DNA of 64,000 nt. Origin: Herbinix sp. (GTDB lineage Bacteria; Bacillota; Clostridia; Lachnospirales; Lachnospiraceae). The position numbers and the translations under genes are program-made. Below are positions 45,095-54,441 of this stretch, piece after piece. Where the stretch lies: the NCBI GenBank assembly GCA_029256105.1, contig JAQSYO010000016.1:1-64000 (forward strand), in the 5' to 3' direction. The notes under the pieces are model-generated. The model saw nothing but the letters and a program-made list of their open reading frames with translations, made no database searches and was not told the origin of the DNA. Positions within the stretch are counted from its first letter, which is position 1. Every line of letters starts with the position of its first letter.

Positions 45095-46285
45095 TTATTC
45101 ATTAGTATACCAACATATTTCCCCATTCGCTAACGCTTCTTCAAAGGTTTCAGTCAATTCCGGAGCTTTTCCACCGTAACGATAATACCAACTACCGGGA
45201 TAGAGTGGGGTTGGATTCTCAATTACGCTCTGAACATCAACCGATGCATCTTCACCTTCTCGAACTTTACGTGCGATGATTACGGTTCGGTAATTTTTCA
45301 CTTCATAAGAGCAGGTTGATAGGGTTAATAGCTGGTCGTTTTCGTTCACATCCACGGCATTGATATGAAAGATAGAACGGATTCTGATTTGATATACAAA
45401 ATTCATAAAATCAGAGGCATCCTGAAAAGTGGCTCGTGTATAGTTGAAAAGTGGCTCTTTATTCGATGTTCCATTCGTAACAATAATCGCAAAGATCTTC
45501 CATTGACCAGGTTGATAGATTGTATCAAAAGTAAATACGGGACGTTCTTTATAATAATCGAGCTTTTTAAATTGCAATAAATAATGAAACATATTATCCG
45601 AAGAAGTCATATTATGACCATGAATAACAAGGTTCTGAGTTTTATTTTCAACAGAGGATTTATAATCCAAGAAAAGACTACCTGCCTTGAGTTCCTGTTT
45701 TTCTATATCATGGGTAAGATAGTATTCCGGATCATCATTACTTGATTGCATTACAACATAGTCGATATTAGTATCCGGAATGGTTATCCAGCCTTTCACT
45801 TCTTCATTAACCTTTAGTAAATCTTTGAATTGAAGTAATCTTCCTTTCTCATCTCGATTAGGATCTGAAATAATTGAAGCCGATATAACCTCCGAGGTGT
45901 CAAGGTTTGGTTCTACCGCAGAACTAACGTTAGCTGAAGTAGCTTGTGTAGGGATTACTTGATCTATCTTGGAATCAGACTTATATAAATTCTTTGTTCG
46001 TTCAATGGATTTGTTAATACGGTAAGGTGTAACAAATACTTCATTAATAAAAAGAGCTGTAAAAAAGAGGAAACCAATAGAGAATATAATTCGAAGAGTT
46101 TTATAATAATTGAATTTATTCTTTCGGTTAGGTTGTAGGTGATCATGATCAATGTAAGGTATATCATGAAGCTTTTCATCCGAAATTCCAAAGATAGATT
46201 CCTCTGTTGGAAGTTCGTCTGTGATTTGTTCTTTTCCAGCGTTTTCGTCCTTGATATCATTATGTGAAAATTTATCTTCCGACAT
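45095..46285 (-). CDS. srtB: class B sortase
   Basis: 396-residue membrane transpeptidase. A long charged cytoplasmic N-terminus (1-63), one transmembrane segment (about 64-86), a Ser/Thr-rich stretch, then the sortase barrel (about 150-345). The catalytic residues are H224 (IHGHNM), C325 (LTLSTCSYE) and R333 (NYRTVIIAR). Class B sortases anchor proteins bearing NPQTN-like or related signals to the wall. No substrate gene is next to it. The C-terminal roughly 50 residues extend beyond the usual sortase end. aagggg lies upstream of the ATG. Confidence 0.9.
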   Translation of the reverse strand: MSEDKFSHNDIKDENAGKEQITDELPTEESIFGISDEKLHDIPYIDHDHLQPNRKNKFNYYKTLRIIFSIGFLFFTALFINEVFVTPYRINKSIERTKNLYKSDSKIDQVIPTQATSANVSSAVEPNLDTSEVISASIISDPNRDEKGRLLQFKDLLKVNEEVKGWITIPDTNIDYVVMQSSNDDPEYYLTHDIEKQELKAGSLFLDYKSSVENKTQNLVIHGHNMTSSDNMFHYLLQFKKLDYYKERPVFTFDTIYQPGQWKIFAIIVTNGTSNKEPLFNYTRATFQDASDFMNFVYQIRIRSIFHINAVDVNENDQLLTLSTCSYEVKNYRTVIIARKVREGEDASVDVQSVIENPTPLYPGSWYYRYGGKAPELTETFEEALANGEICWYTNE

Positions 46286-46570
46286 TTAAAAACCCCTTTT
46301 TGGAAATGACTTAAGTTGACCTCATTATACAACGAAAGAATATTGCAGTAAAGTTGTTTTTAACTGACTTATTTACAACAAAAGGCTTAGAATTGCTCAT
46401 TTTTTACTTGGAAAATCACAGAATCCCGACGTCTATTTTATGTAAAATCTATAAAATGAGTTTTCATACAAAAAATACTGGTGTGGATTAATACAAGTTT
46501 AATATCCTCTTATTAAACTATGAATATTTTGGTGCTTTTACAATAAATTTAGAGTAAGGAAATAGATAGG

Positions 46571-47902
46571 ATGATCCAATTGAAAAACAGGTACGCTAAA
46601 CTATTGCCATGCCTTGCATTATTAATTTTATTTGCCACGATTCAATATAATAATCTAAAAATTTATTATGATGAGATATTGAATTCTTCTGGTTTGATTT
46701 TTGAAGATTTTGGGCAAGAAGTGAAAAAGGAAAATGAGCAGGCGCTTGAAAGCGAAGAAGACTATCAAAAAATTGTTAATCCAACAGAATATACAGAGGA
46801 GAATACGGAGAGAAATGAGGAAAATCCCTCCTCCTTATTGAAAGATTTGCGTTTACATGCGCGTTCGTCATTACTTTTGGATGCCTCTAATAATCGTGTT
46901 CTTTTTGAAAATAATGGTTACGATAAGATGGCTATGGCTAGTACAACCAAGATCATGACTTGTATTGTCACCTTAGAAAATGCTAAATTGGATGAAGTTG
47001 TTACAGTATCCTCTTATGCAGCTAGGATGCCTGATGTTCAGCTAAATATAAACACCGGGGAGCAGTACTACTTAGGCGATTTGCTATACTCCTTGATGTT
47101 GGAAAGTCATAATGATGTTGCTGTAGCGATTGCTGAACATGTAGGCGGTTCTGTCGAGGGCTTTGCAACTATGATGAACGATAAGGCAAGAGAGTTGGGG
47201 TGCGAGAATACAAATTTTGTTACACCCAACGGGTTGGATGCCGAAGGTCATTATACAACTGCGAGAGACCTTGCAGTAATCGCTAGCTATGCGATAAAGA
47301 ACGAAAAATTTATAGAAGTCACAAACACCTCCTCCCATGTATTTAAAGAAATAAAAAAAGGAAGAAGTCATTCCGTATCGAATAAGAATAAATTTCTTTA
47401 TATGATGGAGGGTGCCATTGGCGTAAAAACTGGGTTTACAGGAGATGCCGGCTATTGCTTCGTGGGTGCAATAAAACGGTCTGATAAAACGTTAATATCC
47501 GTTGTACTAGGTTGTGGATGGCCACCGAATAAAAGTCTAAAATGGTCTGACACGAAAGAATTAATGAGTTATGGTATCACTAATTATAAGGAACGTCAGA
47601 TTTTTGAGGACGTGAAATTAGATCCCGTCTTTGTAAATGATGGACAGCAAAAATATGAAGCATTAAGTTTAGAGGGGGATTTAAAATTATTATTACGAGA
47701 TGATGAAACTGTAAAAATCGAATATGACGTTCCTAAAACATTACAGGCACCGGTGAAAGCAAATAGTGCTATCGGTAAAGCAAAATACTACATAAATAAT
47801 CAACTATATTCCGAATTACCAATTTATACGAAGGAGGATATTTCAAAAATTGATTTTAAGTTCTGTTTTAAAAAGTTATTAGGACTATGGAGTCTTCAAT
47901 AA
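46571..47902 (+). CDS. D-alanyl-D-alanine carboxypeptidase (second paralogue)
   Basis: 443-residue S11 penicillin-binding protein. An N-terminal hydrophobic segment (about 9-26) is followed by an acidic linker (45-90), then the catalytic domain with S124-T-T-K127, S179-H-N181 and K286-T-G. A C-terminal beta domain follows. The central motif is SHN rather than the SAN of the paralogue at 32935. The acidic linker is unusual for the family. The ATG has a rather distant taagga; a TTG at 46580 is an alternative start. It is divergent from srtB. Confidence 0.9.
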   Translation: MIQLKNRYAKLLPCLALLILFATIQYNNLKIYYDEILNSSGLIFEDFGQEVKKENEQALESEEDYQKIVNPTEYTEENTERNEENPSSLLKDLRLHARSSLLLDASNNRVLFENNGYDKMAMASTTKIMTCIVTLENAKLDEVVTVSSYAARMPDVQLNINTGEQYYLGDLLYSLMLESHNDVAVAIAEHVGGSVEGFATMMNDKARELGCENTNFVTPNGLDAEGHYTTARDLAVIASYAIKNEKFIEVTNTSSHVFKEIKKGRSHSVSNKNKFLYMMEGAIGVKTGFTGDAGYCFVGAIKRSDKTLISVVLGCGWPPNKSLKWSDTKELMSYGITNYKERQIFEDVKLDPVFVNDGQQKYEALSLEGDLKLLLRDDETVKIEYDVPKTLQAPVKANSAIGKAKYYINNQLYSELPIYTKEDISKIDFKFCFKKLLGLWSLQ

Positions 47903-47974
47903 TTTGAAATTTTTATAAATATTACTATCTAAAAAGAATTTTATGTTTTATAATCTAAAGTAAAGAATATTCAC

Positions 47975-48013
47975 AAAACTGCTTCTTTTTTATTAAAATG
48001 AAGCAGTTTTTTA
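47975..48013 (+). terminator. terminator of the second carboxypeptidase gene
   Basis: 11-bp stem aaaactgcttc / gaagcagtttt with an AT-rich loop and a T tail. Confidence 0.88.
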
Positions 48014-48026
48014 TTAAATTTAAACA

Positions 48027-48180
48027 GGGAATTAATGTAATAGTTGATTATAGTAATAGTGGATTATAGTAATAGAGGATTAATGTAATAGGGATTATAG
48101 TAATAAGGAATTATAGTAATAAGGTAATAGGGTTATGGGATATTATGGTAATAGATAATTAGGGTAACGGGGATTAAACA
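48027..48180. repeat. degenerate roughly 16-bp tandem repeats
   Basis: About six to eight copies of gattatagtaatag(a/t/g)(g/a), spacing 15-17 bases, decaying toward 48180. Non-coding. Confidence 0.8.
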
Positions 48181-48403
48181 TAGGAAATTATTGTATAGTA
48201 GATTTTGCAAATAGGAGATTCTAGTATGAGGGTATGGTAGTGGAAGATTTTTGGTACTAGGAAACAAGACATTAGAGTTTAAATTTTAATTAAGAAAATA
48301 ATAAATGTGTGATTTGAATCAATGCTTGATGTATATGATAAGGTTATAGTAGTAATAAATTACGTTATTAAAATTAAATTCAAATAAATTGGAGGAAATA
48401 CGG

Positions 48404-49591
48404 ATGGGTAAAAAAATTACAGATAAGGTAACTTGGGTCGGCAAGATTGATTGGGAGCTAAAGTACTTTCATGGCAATGAATATTCAACAAAAAAAGGGT
48501 CATCTTATAATTCCTATCTCATTAAAGATAAGAAGACAGTATTAATAGATACTGTATGGCAGCCCTTTGACAAAGAATTTGTAAGTCGTCTAAAACAAGA
48601 AATAAATCTTAAGGATATAGACTATATTGTAATGAATCATAATGAAATTGATCACAGTGGTGCTTTGCCTGAATTAATGCGTGAAATACCAAATACACCG
48701 ATATATTGTACTGCAAATGGAGCCAAAATTCTAAAAGGTCATTATCATCAGGAATGGAATTATGTAACTGTGAAAACCGGAGACACTTTAGTGATAGGTG
48801 ACAGTACATTAACATTTATAGAAGCACCTATGCTTCATTGGCCGGATACCATGTTTACCTATATGTCAGGAGAAAACATATTATTTAGTAATGATGCCTT
48901 TGGACAGCATTATGCAACGGAATCTCTTTATAATGATACCGCAGATACGGCTGAGTTATTTGCAGAGGCAACAAAATATTATGCAAATATACTTACACCC
49001 TTTAGTAAGATGGTTATTAAAAAGATTGAAGAGGTACTCAGTTTTAATTTACCGGTATCAATGATTTGCCCCAGTCATGGTGTTTTATGGAAAGACAACC
49101 CGACGCAGATAGTAGAGCAATATTTAACTTGGGCCAAGGACTATCAAGAAAATCAGATCACAATTATTTATGATACGATGTGGAATGCCACCAGAAAAAT
49201 GGCAGAAGCTATCGCACTCGGAATAGAACAGGCTGATCCGATGGTGAAAGTCAAGATAATGAATAGTTCCAAAGAAGATAAAAATGATATTATCACGGAA
49301 ATTTTTAAATCCAAGGCTATATTAGTAGGAGCACCAACGGTGAACAATGGTTACCTTTATTCTTTAGGTGGTTTACTTGAAATGGTAAAAGGTCTTAAGT
49401 TTAAGAAAAAAAGTGCTACAGCCTTTGGTAGTTATGGTTGGAGTGGTGAAGCCGTGAAGCAAATATCGGACAGCTTGAAAGAAGCTGGATTTACCGTTTC
49501 TGATGAGGGATTACGACTTTTGTGGGTTCCTGATGAGAGCGGACTTGAAGCCTGTATTGAATTTGGAAAAAAAATCATTACAACAATATAA
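48404..49591 (+). CDS. flavodiiron protein (FprA-type, oxygen/NO reductase)
   Basis: 395-residue cytosolic enzyme that reduces O2 to water or NO to N2O, protecting anaerobes. The N-terminal metallo-beta-lactamase-like domain carries the diiron ligands H79-N-E81-I-D83-H84 and later histidines (CPSHGVLW). The C-terminal flavodoxin domain begins ITIIYDTMWNATRKMAEAIA and binds FMN. There is no fused rubredoxin. The ATG at 48404 follows ggaggaaatacgg; a TTG at 48389 is rejected. A single-gene unit with terminator. Confidence 0.95.
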   Translation: MGKKITDKVTWVGKIDWELKYFHGNEYSTKKGSSYNSYLIKDKKTVLIDTVWQPFDKEFVSRLKQEINLKDIDYIVMNHNEIDHSGALPELMREIPNTPIYCTANGAKILKGHYHQEWNYVTVKTGDTLVIGDSTLTFIEAPMLHWPDTMFTYMSGENILFSNDAFGQHYATESLYNDTADTAELFAEATKYYANILTPFSKMVIKKIEEVLSFNLPVSMICPSHGVLWKDNPTQIVEQYLTWAKDYQENQITIIYDTMWNATRKMAEAIALGIEQADPMVKVKIMNSSKEDKNDIITEIFKSKAILVGAPTVNNGYLYSLGGLLEMVKGLKFKKKSATAFGSYGWSGEAVKQISDSLKEAGFTVSDEGLRLLWVPDESGLEACIEFGKKIITTI

Positions 49592-49595
49592 TTTT

Positions 49596-49633
49596 GAGAA
49601 GGTAAGGAACAGGTGTTTCTTACCTTCTTTTTA
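49596..49633 (+). terminator. terminator of the flavodiiron gene
   Basis: Stem gagaaggtaagga / cttaccttc with G-T tolerance and a 10-base loop, followed by a T run. Confidence 0.85.
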
Positions 49634-49803
49634 TTTTAATTCACTTTAATGCATCATATACAATAAATGGAAGCAAAGAATCCTAAATTATAAAAAACTG
49701 TATTTTTTTTGAAATAAATTTAAAAATACTGCAACCTTTTTCCACTTTGTTTCGTTTAATAGGTAGAAGGTAAAATATGTATTGGTTTTAAGAGGAGGTT
49801 CGT

Positions 49804-50034
49804 ATGAAAAAAATTGTTTATAAATACAAAATAAGTAAATTTAAACGTTTTACAAGTGGATTGTTGTTTGCAATTATATCAACAATTGCATTAACCTTAT
49901 GTCTTACTGATATTCCGCAACCATCGGCTTCACAAGCAGAAATAATACTTCCCTTTATGATTGCAATAATAAGTATGTTTCTGGGGTTGTTTTCTATGTT
50001 TCGTGACGGAGAAGTACGAAAAGAGAAGATATAA
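49804..50034 (+). CDS. small two-segment membrane protein
   Basis: 76-residue protein with a basic N-terminus (MKKIVYKYKISKFKR), two hydrophobic segments (about 17-35 and 47-66) and a charged tail. A strong agaggagg site precedes the ATG, which supports it as a real gene. I do not recognise a family. It stands alone between the flavodiiron and KDG kinase genes. Confidence 0.65.
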   Translation: MKKIVYKYKISKFKRFTSGLLFAIISTIALTLCLTDIPQPSASQAEIILPFMIAIISMFLGLFSMFRDGEVRKEKI

Positions 50035-50074
50035 AACATAGCATTAATTGCGAGCTTTTGAATTCTTTTTGCCA

Positions 50075-50103
50075 TTGACGTAAATAAATATCCGTCCTAT
50101 ACT
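50075..50103 (+). promoter_or_regulatory. sigma-A type promoter of the KDG kinase gene
   Basis: TTGACG, 17-base spacer, TATACT, 46 bases before the ATG. Confidence 0.6.
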
Positions 50104-50148
50104 TCTTTATATATAATTTAATAATTAAACAATAAAGGAGAGATAAAA

Positions 50149-51171
50149 ATGGCAAAAGTAATTACGATGGGAGAAATTATGCTCCGTCTCTCCACCCCTG
50201 GATATCAAAAGTTTATACAATCTGATAGCTTTGATGTATGTTATGGTGGTGGAGAAGCAAATGTGGCTGTATCCTTAGCAAATTACGGACATGACACTTA
50301 CTTTGTAACAAAGGTACCTAAAAATCCAATTGGTGACAGTGCCGTTGCAGCTTTAAGAAAATATAATGTTAATTGCGATTTTGTGGCCAGAGGTGGTGAG
50401 AGACTTGGTATCTATTTTTTAGAAACTGGTGCATCCATGAGAGCCTCCAATGTGGTATATGATAGAGCCCATGCTTCCATTGCTGAGGCAGATCCTTCCG
50501 ACTTTGATTTTGATTCAATTTTTGAGGGATCCGACTGGTTTCATTTTACCGGAATTACACCTGCAATCAGTGATAAAGCAGCGCTACTTACCGAAGAGGC
50601 ATGTAAAGCAGCGAAACGCAAGAACATAACCGTATCGGTTGACTTAAACTTTCGTAAAAAGCTTTGGTCTACGGAGAAGGCTCAGAGAATAATGACCAAC
50701 CTAATGCAATATGTAGACGTATGTATTGGTAATGAAGAGGATGCAGAGAAAGTACTTGGCTTTAAACCAGGAAAGACGGACGTTACCAGTGGTGAGTTAG
50801 AATTGGCCGGATATCAGGATATATTTGAACAAATGGTGAAGAAATTCAACTTTAAATATGTAGTAAGTTCTTTAAGAGAAAGCTATTCTGCCTCTGATAA
50901 TGGTTGGTCAGCTTGTATTTATGACGGAAAGAATTTCTACCATTCTAATAAATATAACATCCGAATTGTTGACCGCGTCGGTGGTGGTGATGCCTTTGCT
51001 GGCGGATTAATCTGCGGATTATTGGATAATAAGTCGATGGAAAATGCATTAGAATTTGCGGTTGCCGCCTCTGCGCTCAAGCATACAATCCCTGGAGATT
51101 TTAATCTGGTAACTAGAGCAGATGTTGATGCTTTAGTAGGTGGAGATGCTTCCGGTAGAGTACAAAGATAA
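50149..51171 (+). CDS. kdgK: 2-dehydro-3-deoxygluconokinase (PfkB family sugar kinase)
   Basis: 340-residue PfkB kinase. The N-terminal MGEIMLRLSTPGYQKFIQ and YGGGEANVAVSLANYG are typical of KDG kinases, and the C-terminal PfkB signature is DRVGGGDAFAGG with the catalytic aspartate. It phosphorylates 2-keto-3-deoxygluconate from pectin or uronate breakdown to KDPG. KDPG aldolase, usually adjacent, is not in the window. The ribosome site aaaggagag is strong. Exact sugar specificity is inferred. Confidence 0.88.
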   Translation: MAKVITMGEIMLRLSTPGYQKFIQSDSFDVCYGGGEANVAVSLANYGHDTYFVTKVPKNPIGDSAVAALRKYNVNCDFVARGGERLGIYFLETGASMRASNVVYDRAHASIAEADPSDFDFDSIFEGSDWFHFTGITPAISDKAALLTEEACKAAKRKNITVSVDLNFRKKLWSTEKAQRIMTNLMQYVDVCIGNEEDAEKVLGFKPGKTDVTSGELELAGYQDIFEQMVKKFNFKYVVSSLRESYSASDNGWSACIYDGKNFYHSNKYNIRIVDRVGGGDAFAGGLICGLLDNKSMENALEFAVAASALKHTIPGDFNLVTRADVDALVGGDASGRVQR

Positions 51172-51189
51172 AAAAGATATCGTATTTAT

Positions 51190-51296
51190 AATAGAGTTAT
51201 TGCTAAAATTATGCATATACTCCCTATTTCGAATAATAAGTTGGTGAAATTCGACATAAGGAAAATGGCTAATTCAGCAATAACTCTATTTTTTTG
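51190..51296 (+). terminator. long-loop terminator after the KDG kinase gene
   Basis: Perfect 15-bp stem aatagagttattgct / agcaataactctatt separated by a 71-base loop, then seven T. The loop is longer than in ordinary terminators. Confidence 0.75.
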
Positions 51297-51325
51297 ATAA
51301 AATTTGATCAAATATGCAAAAATAC

Positions 51326-51354
51326 TTGTGGTTTATTTCCAAAATTGTTATAAT
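51326..51354 (+). promoter_or_regulatory. sigma-A type promoter of the chemoreceptor gene
   Basis: TTGTGG, 17-base spacer, TATAAT, 39 bases before the TTG start. Confidence 0.55.
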
Positions 51355-51393
51355 AGTTTAGTAATAAAATAAATTAGAGAAGGTGGAATTTGA

Positions 51394-53622
51394 TTGAATA
51401 CGAAAATACAAAAGAAGGATAAACTTTCTGAGGAAAAATCAGCATTCTCAAAATTACAGGGAGAAAAATCAACTAAAGTTAAGATCAATGCGGACAAGAA
51501 AAAGATGAATTCAAAGGGGGATTCGACTAAAACAAATATCAACCAAGTTTCTACAAAAAGTTATGGTTTCTTTGATAAAATAAAACACTCTTCAAATCAA
51601 TTTAGTGGTAGTATTAAAGCGAAACTTATTCTTTCCTTCCTAGTTCCGGTTTTATTTATTATTATATTGGGAGTTACGGCGTATATTAGTGCATCCTCCT
51701 CCATCGTTAAAATTTTTACGAATTCAACTGTAAATTTAATAAATTCGACCGGCAATTATTATGAAGTTATTTTCGACAATATTAGTGGAAAAGCAGTCGA
51801 ATTGGCAGTGGATGCAGACTTAAAGAATTATTATAATGGTAAGTACAAAAAAGATATTCTAGATGAAGTAAATGTTTATAAAAAAATTCGTAAAGATGTA
51901 ACTGATGTTGCAGTTTCAGATAAATACATAGAGAATATATCCGTGTTTACATCTTATGGGAACTCAATCACATCTTATGGTAGCTTTAAGGATGAAAACC
52001 CATATGAGACTTTTTCAACCATGGAAGAGGGTTCCATGATTCAAGGAGATAAGTGGACTGGCTATCATACTTATTTAGATGAGCAGCTTAATATAGACTC
52101 CTCGACTTATGCGATATCATTTTCTAAAAGGTATCTCAGCCCGTCCTCAAAGCCGATGGGGTATGTTATCATGGATGTTTCTATGAGCGTTATCACAGAT
52201 GCTTTAGGTATGATGGACCTTCCTAAAAACAGTAAAGTAGCCTTTATATCACCGGATGGTAGAGAAATCACTGCTGATGGAACCGCTGAAAAAGTAGTAT
52301 TTTATGGCTCGGATGCTTTACATGATGCTCTGCTTAGTGCGGAGGACAGCGGTTATATCCCTGTTGATTATGAAGGTGCGGATCAATTGTTTATTTACTC
52401 TAAGATTGGAACAGAAGGTGCTATGATATGTGCAATGGTACCCAATTCAGCTCTAACTAGCCAAGCCGATTCCATTAAATTTATATCAATCATAATCGTA
52501 TTGATAGCAGGTATTATAGCGGGATTTATTGGTATTGTAGTCGCTTCTGGTATTGGAAAAACTATTAAGAGTATTATAGGGACCTTAATGAAAGCAGCCG
52601 ATGGTGATTTAACAGTTACCGTAAATACTACTCGAAAAGATGAATTTAAAATTCTATCTGATAGTATTAATCACATGATTATTAATGTTAAGAATTTGAT
52701 TACGAAAGCTTCTGCGGTAGGTACAACTGTAATTAATTCTACCCAAAATGTATCGCAGAATTCAGAGTTGTTATTATCAGCCTCTAAGGATATTTCGATG
52801 GCGATTACAGAAATCCAGCAGGGAATAGTCCAACAAGCGGCTGATTCGGAGCATTGTTTACAACAAACGGATGAATTGGCAAATCAGATTAACTTAGTTT
52901 ATGAAAATTCAGTTGCAATCGAGAAGATAACAACGAATACAAAAAGCATTGTAACAGATGGGATCGGTGTTGTTGACCAGTTAAACAGTGCGACCCAAGC
53001 AAGTATCGAGATCACCAATGAGACGATTAAAGATATTGAAGAGCTGGAAGTTGAATCAAAAGCGATTACAGAGATTATCGCTGTTATCAATGATATTGCA
53101 GAACAGACGAATTTATTATCTTTAAATGCGTCAATTGAAGCTGCACGAGCTGGTGATGCAGGCAGAGGCTTCTCCGTAGTTGCAGATGAAATTAGAAAGC
53201 TTTCCATTAAATCAGTAAACTCCGCTTCTGAGATAGAGAAGATAATTAATAGCATTAGTAAAAAAACTCAGAATACAGTGAAGACAGTAAGGCAGGCTGA
53301 AACTATCTCCAAGACAACTGAGACAAGATTGCTAAATGTAGTTGATTTGTTTAAGAATATTAATATTCATGTAGATGAACTTGCTATCAAGATGAGTAAG
53401 ATTGCAGAAGGAATTAATGATATTGAACAGGCGAAGAATGATACATTGAATGCGATTGAGAGCATTTCGGCAGTAGCTGAAGAAACCTCTGCTGCATCGC
53501 AGGAAGTGGATGCAACTGCACAACAGCAGTTAGAAGCGGTAACCAAGTTAAATGAGGCAGCTAAATCCTTGAATAATGATGCTTCTGAACTACAAAATTC
53601 TATCCAGTCATTTAAGATATAA
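51394..53622 (+). CDS. methyl-accepting chemotaxis protein
   Basis: 742-residue chemoreceptor. A long basic cytoplasmic leader (1-70) precedes the first transmembrane segment (about 73-95), an extracellular Cache-type sensor (about 96-355), a second segment (about 365-388), a HAMP domain and the MA signalling domain (about 455-740). The hairpin tip reads [20 protein letters not shown] followed by [16 protein letters not shown], the chemoreceptor signature. The start is TTG after aaggtgg. Ligand is unknown. A single-gene unit; no che genes are in the window. Confidence 0.94.
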   Translation: MNTKIQKKDKLSEEKSAFSKLQGEKSTKVKINADKKKMNSKGDSTKTNINQVSTKSYGFFDKIKHSSNQFSGSIKAKLILSFLVPVLFIIILGVTAYISASSSIVKIFTNSTVNLINSTGNYYEVIFDNISGKAVELAVDADLKNYYNGKYKKDILDEVNVYKKIRKDVTDVAVSDKYIENISVFTSYGNSITSYGSFKDENPYETFSTMEEGSMIQGDKWTGYHTYLDEQLNIDSSTYAISFSKRYLSPSSKPMGYVIMDVSMSVITDALGMMDLPKNSKVAFISPDGREITADGTAEKVVFYGSDALHDALLSAEDSGYIPVDYEGADQLFIYSKIGTEGAMICAMVPNSALTSQADSIKFISIIIVLIAGIIAGFIGIVVASGIGKTIKSIIGTLMKAADGDLTVTVNTTRKDEFKILSDSINHMIINVKNLITKASAVGTTVINSTQNVSQNSELLLSASKDISMAITEIQQGIVQQAADSEHCLQQTDELANQINLVYENSVAIEKITTNTKSIVTDGIGVVDQLNSATQASIEITNETIKDIEELEVESKAITEIIAVINDIAEQTNLLSLNASIEAARAGDAGRGFSVVADEIRKLSIKSVNSASEIEKIINSISKKTQNTVKTVRQAETISKTTETRLLNVVDLFKNINIHVDELAIKMSKIAEGINDIEQAKNDTLNAIESISAVAEETSAASQEVDATAQQQLEAVTKLNEAAKSLNNDASELQNSIQSFKI

Positions 53623-53666
53623 GGAATTAAGATTAGTTACAGGGATACTTTATAGCATAATTAAAT

Positions 53667-53728
53667 AGTAAGAAGATAGCAAATTAAGTTAAGAAAATCT
53701 AACTATTTGCTGTCTTCTTACTTTATAA
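53667..53728 (+). terminator. terminator of the chemoreceptor gene
   Basis: 18-bp stem (53667-53684 with 53705-53722, one G-T pair) and an inner agtta / taact, then a T-rich tail. Confidence 0.85.
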
Positions 53729-53849
53729 TTTTATCAAGTTATACCAGCATTTGTTTATCATTACAGTAAAATAAGACTTGATTATTTTGATATTACCTAT
53801 TATCATTAAGAATGTCCAAAATTTTATAAATATTAATGGGAGAAAAAAC

Positions 53850-54392
53850 ATGAGAAAAATAAAAAGTGCGACTAAAAAGGAAAAAATTCAAAAGAATACT
53901 TTTTTAGATTCAAAAGCAAAGATAATTAATGCTGTAATAGCTGTTGTAGTTGTAATGATTATAGTAGCTGTATTTATGTTTATGGAAAGTGGTAAAGGTA
54001 ATTTAGTTATTAAGAACGATACTGATTTGAAATTAGAATATGTAAAGGTTACATTTGTAAATTCAGAAGGTCCAATGAATGAAGGTATGAATTTTGAGAA
54101 TATAGATGCAAATAATTCGAAGAAGATTTTATCTGGTCAACATGACTTAAGAGGTACCGAAGCAAATCTTGAAGTTAGATTTAAATTTGAAAATTATGAT
54201 GAAATCTTTACAGATGCAGGATATTTTAATGATGACTTTAAGGGCAATATCAACATTGATTTTGAACGTACAAAACAAGATGGTGTAGTTACTTTAAAAG
54301 TAAAAGCGAAAAACAGCTTATTACCATCAAATTTAATAAATTGTGACGAGGAATATTCAGTAGATCTAAGCAAGGGTTATGTAGCTGAATAG
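53850..54392 (+). CDS. uncharacterised single-pass membrane protein
   Basis: 180-residue protein with a Lys-rich N-terminus (1-28), one hydrophobic segment (about 30-51) and a soluble part rich in beta-type sequence, expected outside the membrane. The start at 53850 follows gggag; an upstream ATG at 53778 has no site. I do not recognise a family. The aconitase-like gene begins 49 bases later and may be on the same transcript. Confidence 0.6.
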   Translation: MRKIKSATKKEKIQKNTFLDSKAKIINAVIAVVVVMIIVAVFMFMESGKGNLVIKNDTDLKLEYVKVTFVNSEGPMNEGMNFENIDANNSKKILSGQHDLRGTEANLEVRFKFENYDEIFTDAGYFNDDFKGNINIDFERTKQDGVVTLKVKAKNSLLPSNLINCDEEYSVDLSKGYVAE

Positions 54393-54400
54393 GTCCTGAT

Positions 54401-54433
54401 AGGAGGTTCCATCCTCCCTTTCTATAGAAGGAG
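54401..54433 (+). promoter_or_regulatory. decoy-SD / anti-SD / SD element before the hydratase gene
   Basis: aggagg (54401-54406), cctcc (54413-54417) and the real site aaggag (54428-54433). The middle element can pair with either flank, so it could expose or hide the ribosome site. Regulation is inferred. Confidence 0.5.
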
Positions 54434-54441
54434 AAGCCAAT

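Larger units (their letters stand above)
47903..48403. other. intergenic region with terminator and minisatellite
   Basis: 501 bases before the flavodiiron gene, containing the terminator at 47975 and the repeats at 48027; no open frame. Confidence 0.6.

Noticed and set aside
45964..46332. Second minus-strand frame at the sortase N-terminus
   Set aside because: An alternative-frame shadow of srtB without a ribosome site or recognisable domain.
48027..48180. Possible CRISPR or coding repeats before the flavodiiron gene
   Set aside because: Degenerate 16-bp units without spacers and with stop codons in all frames examined.
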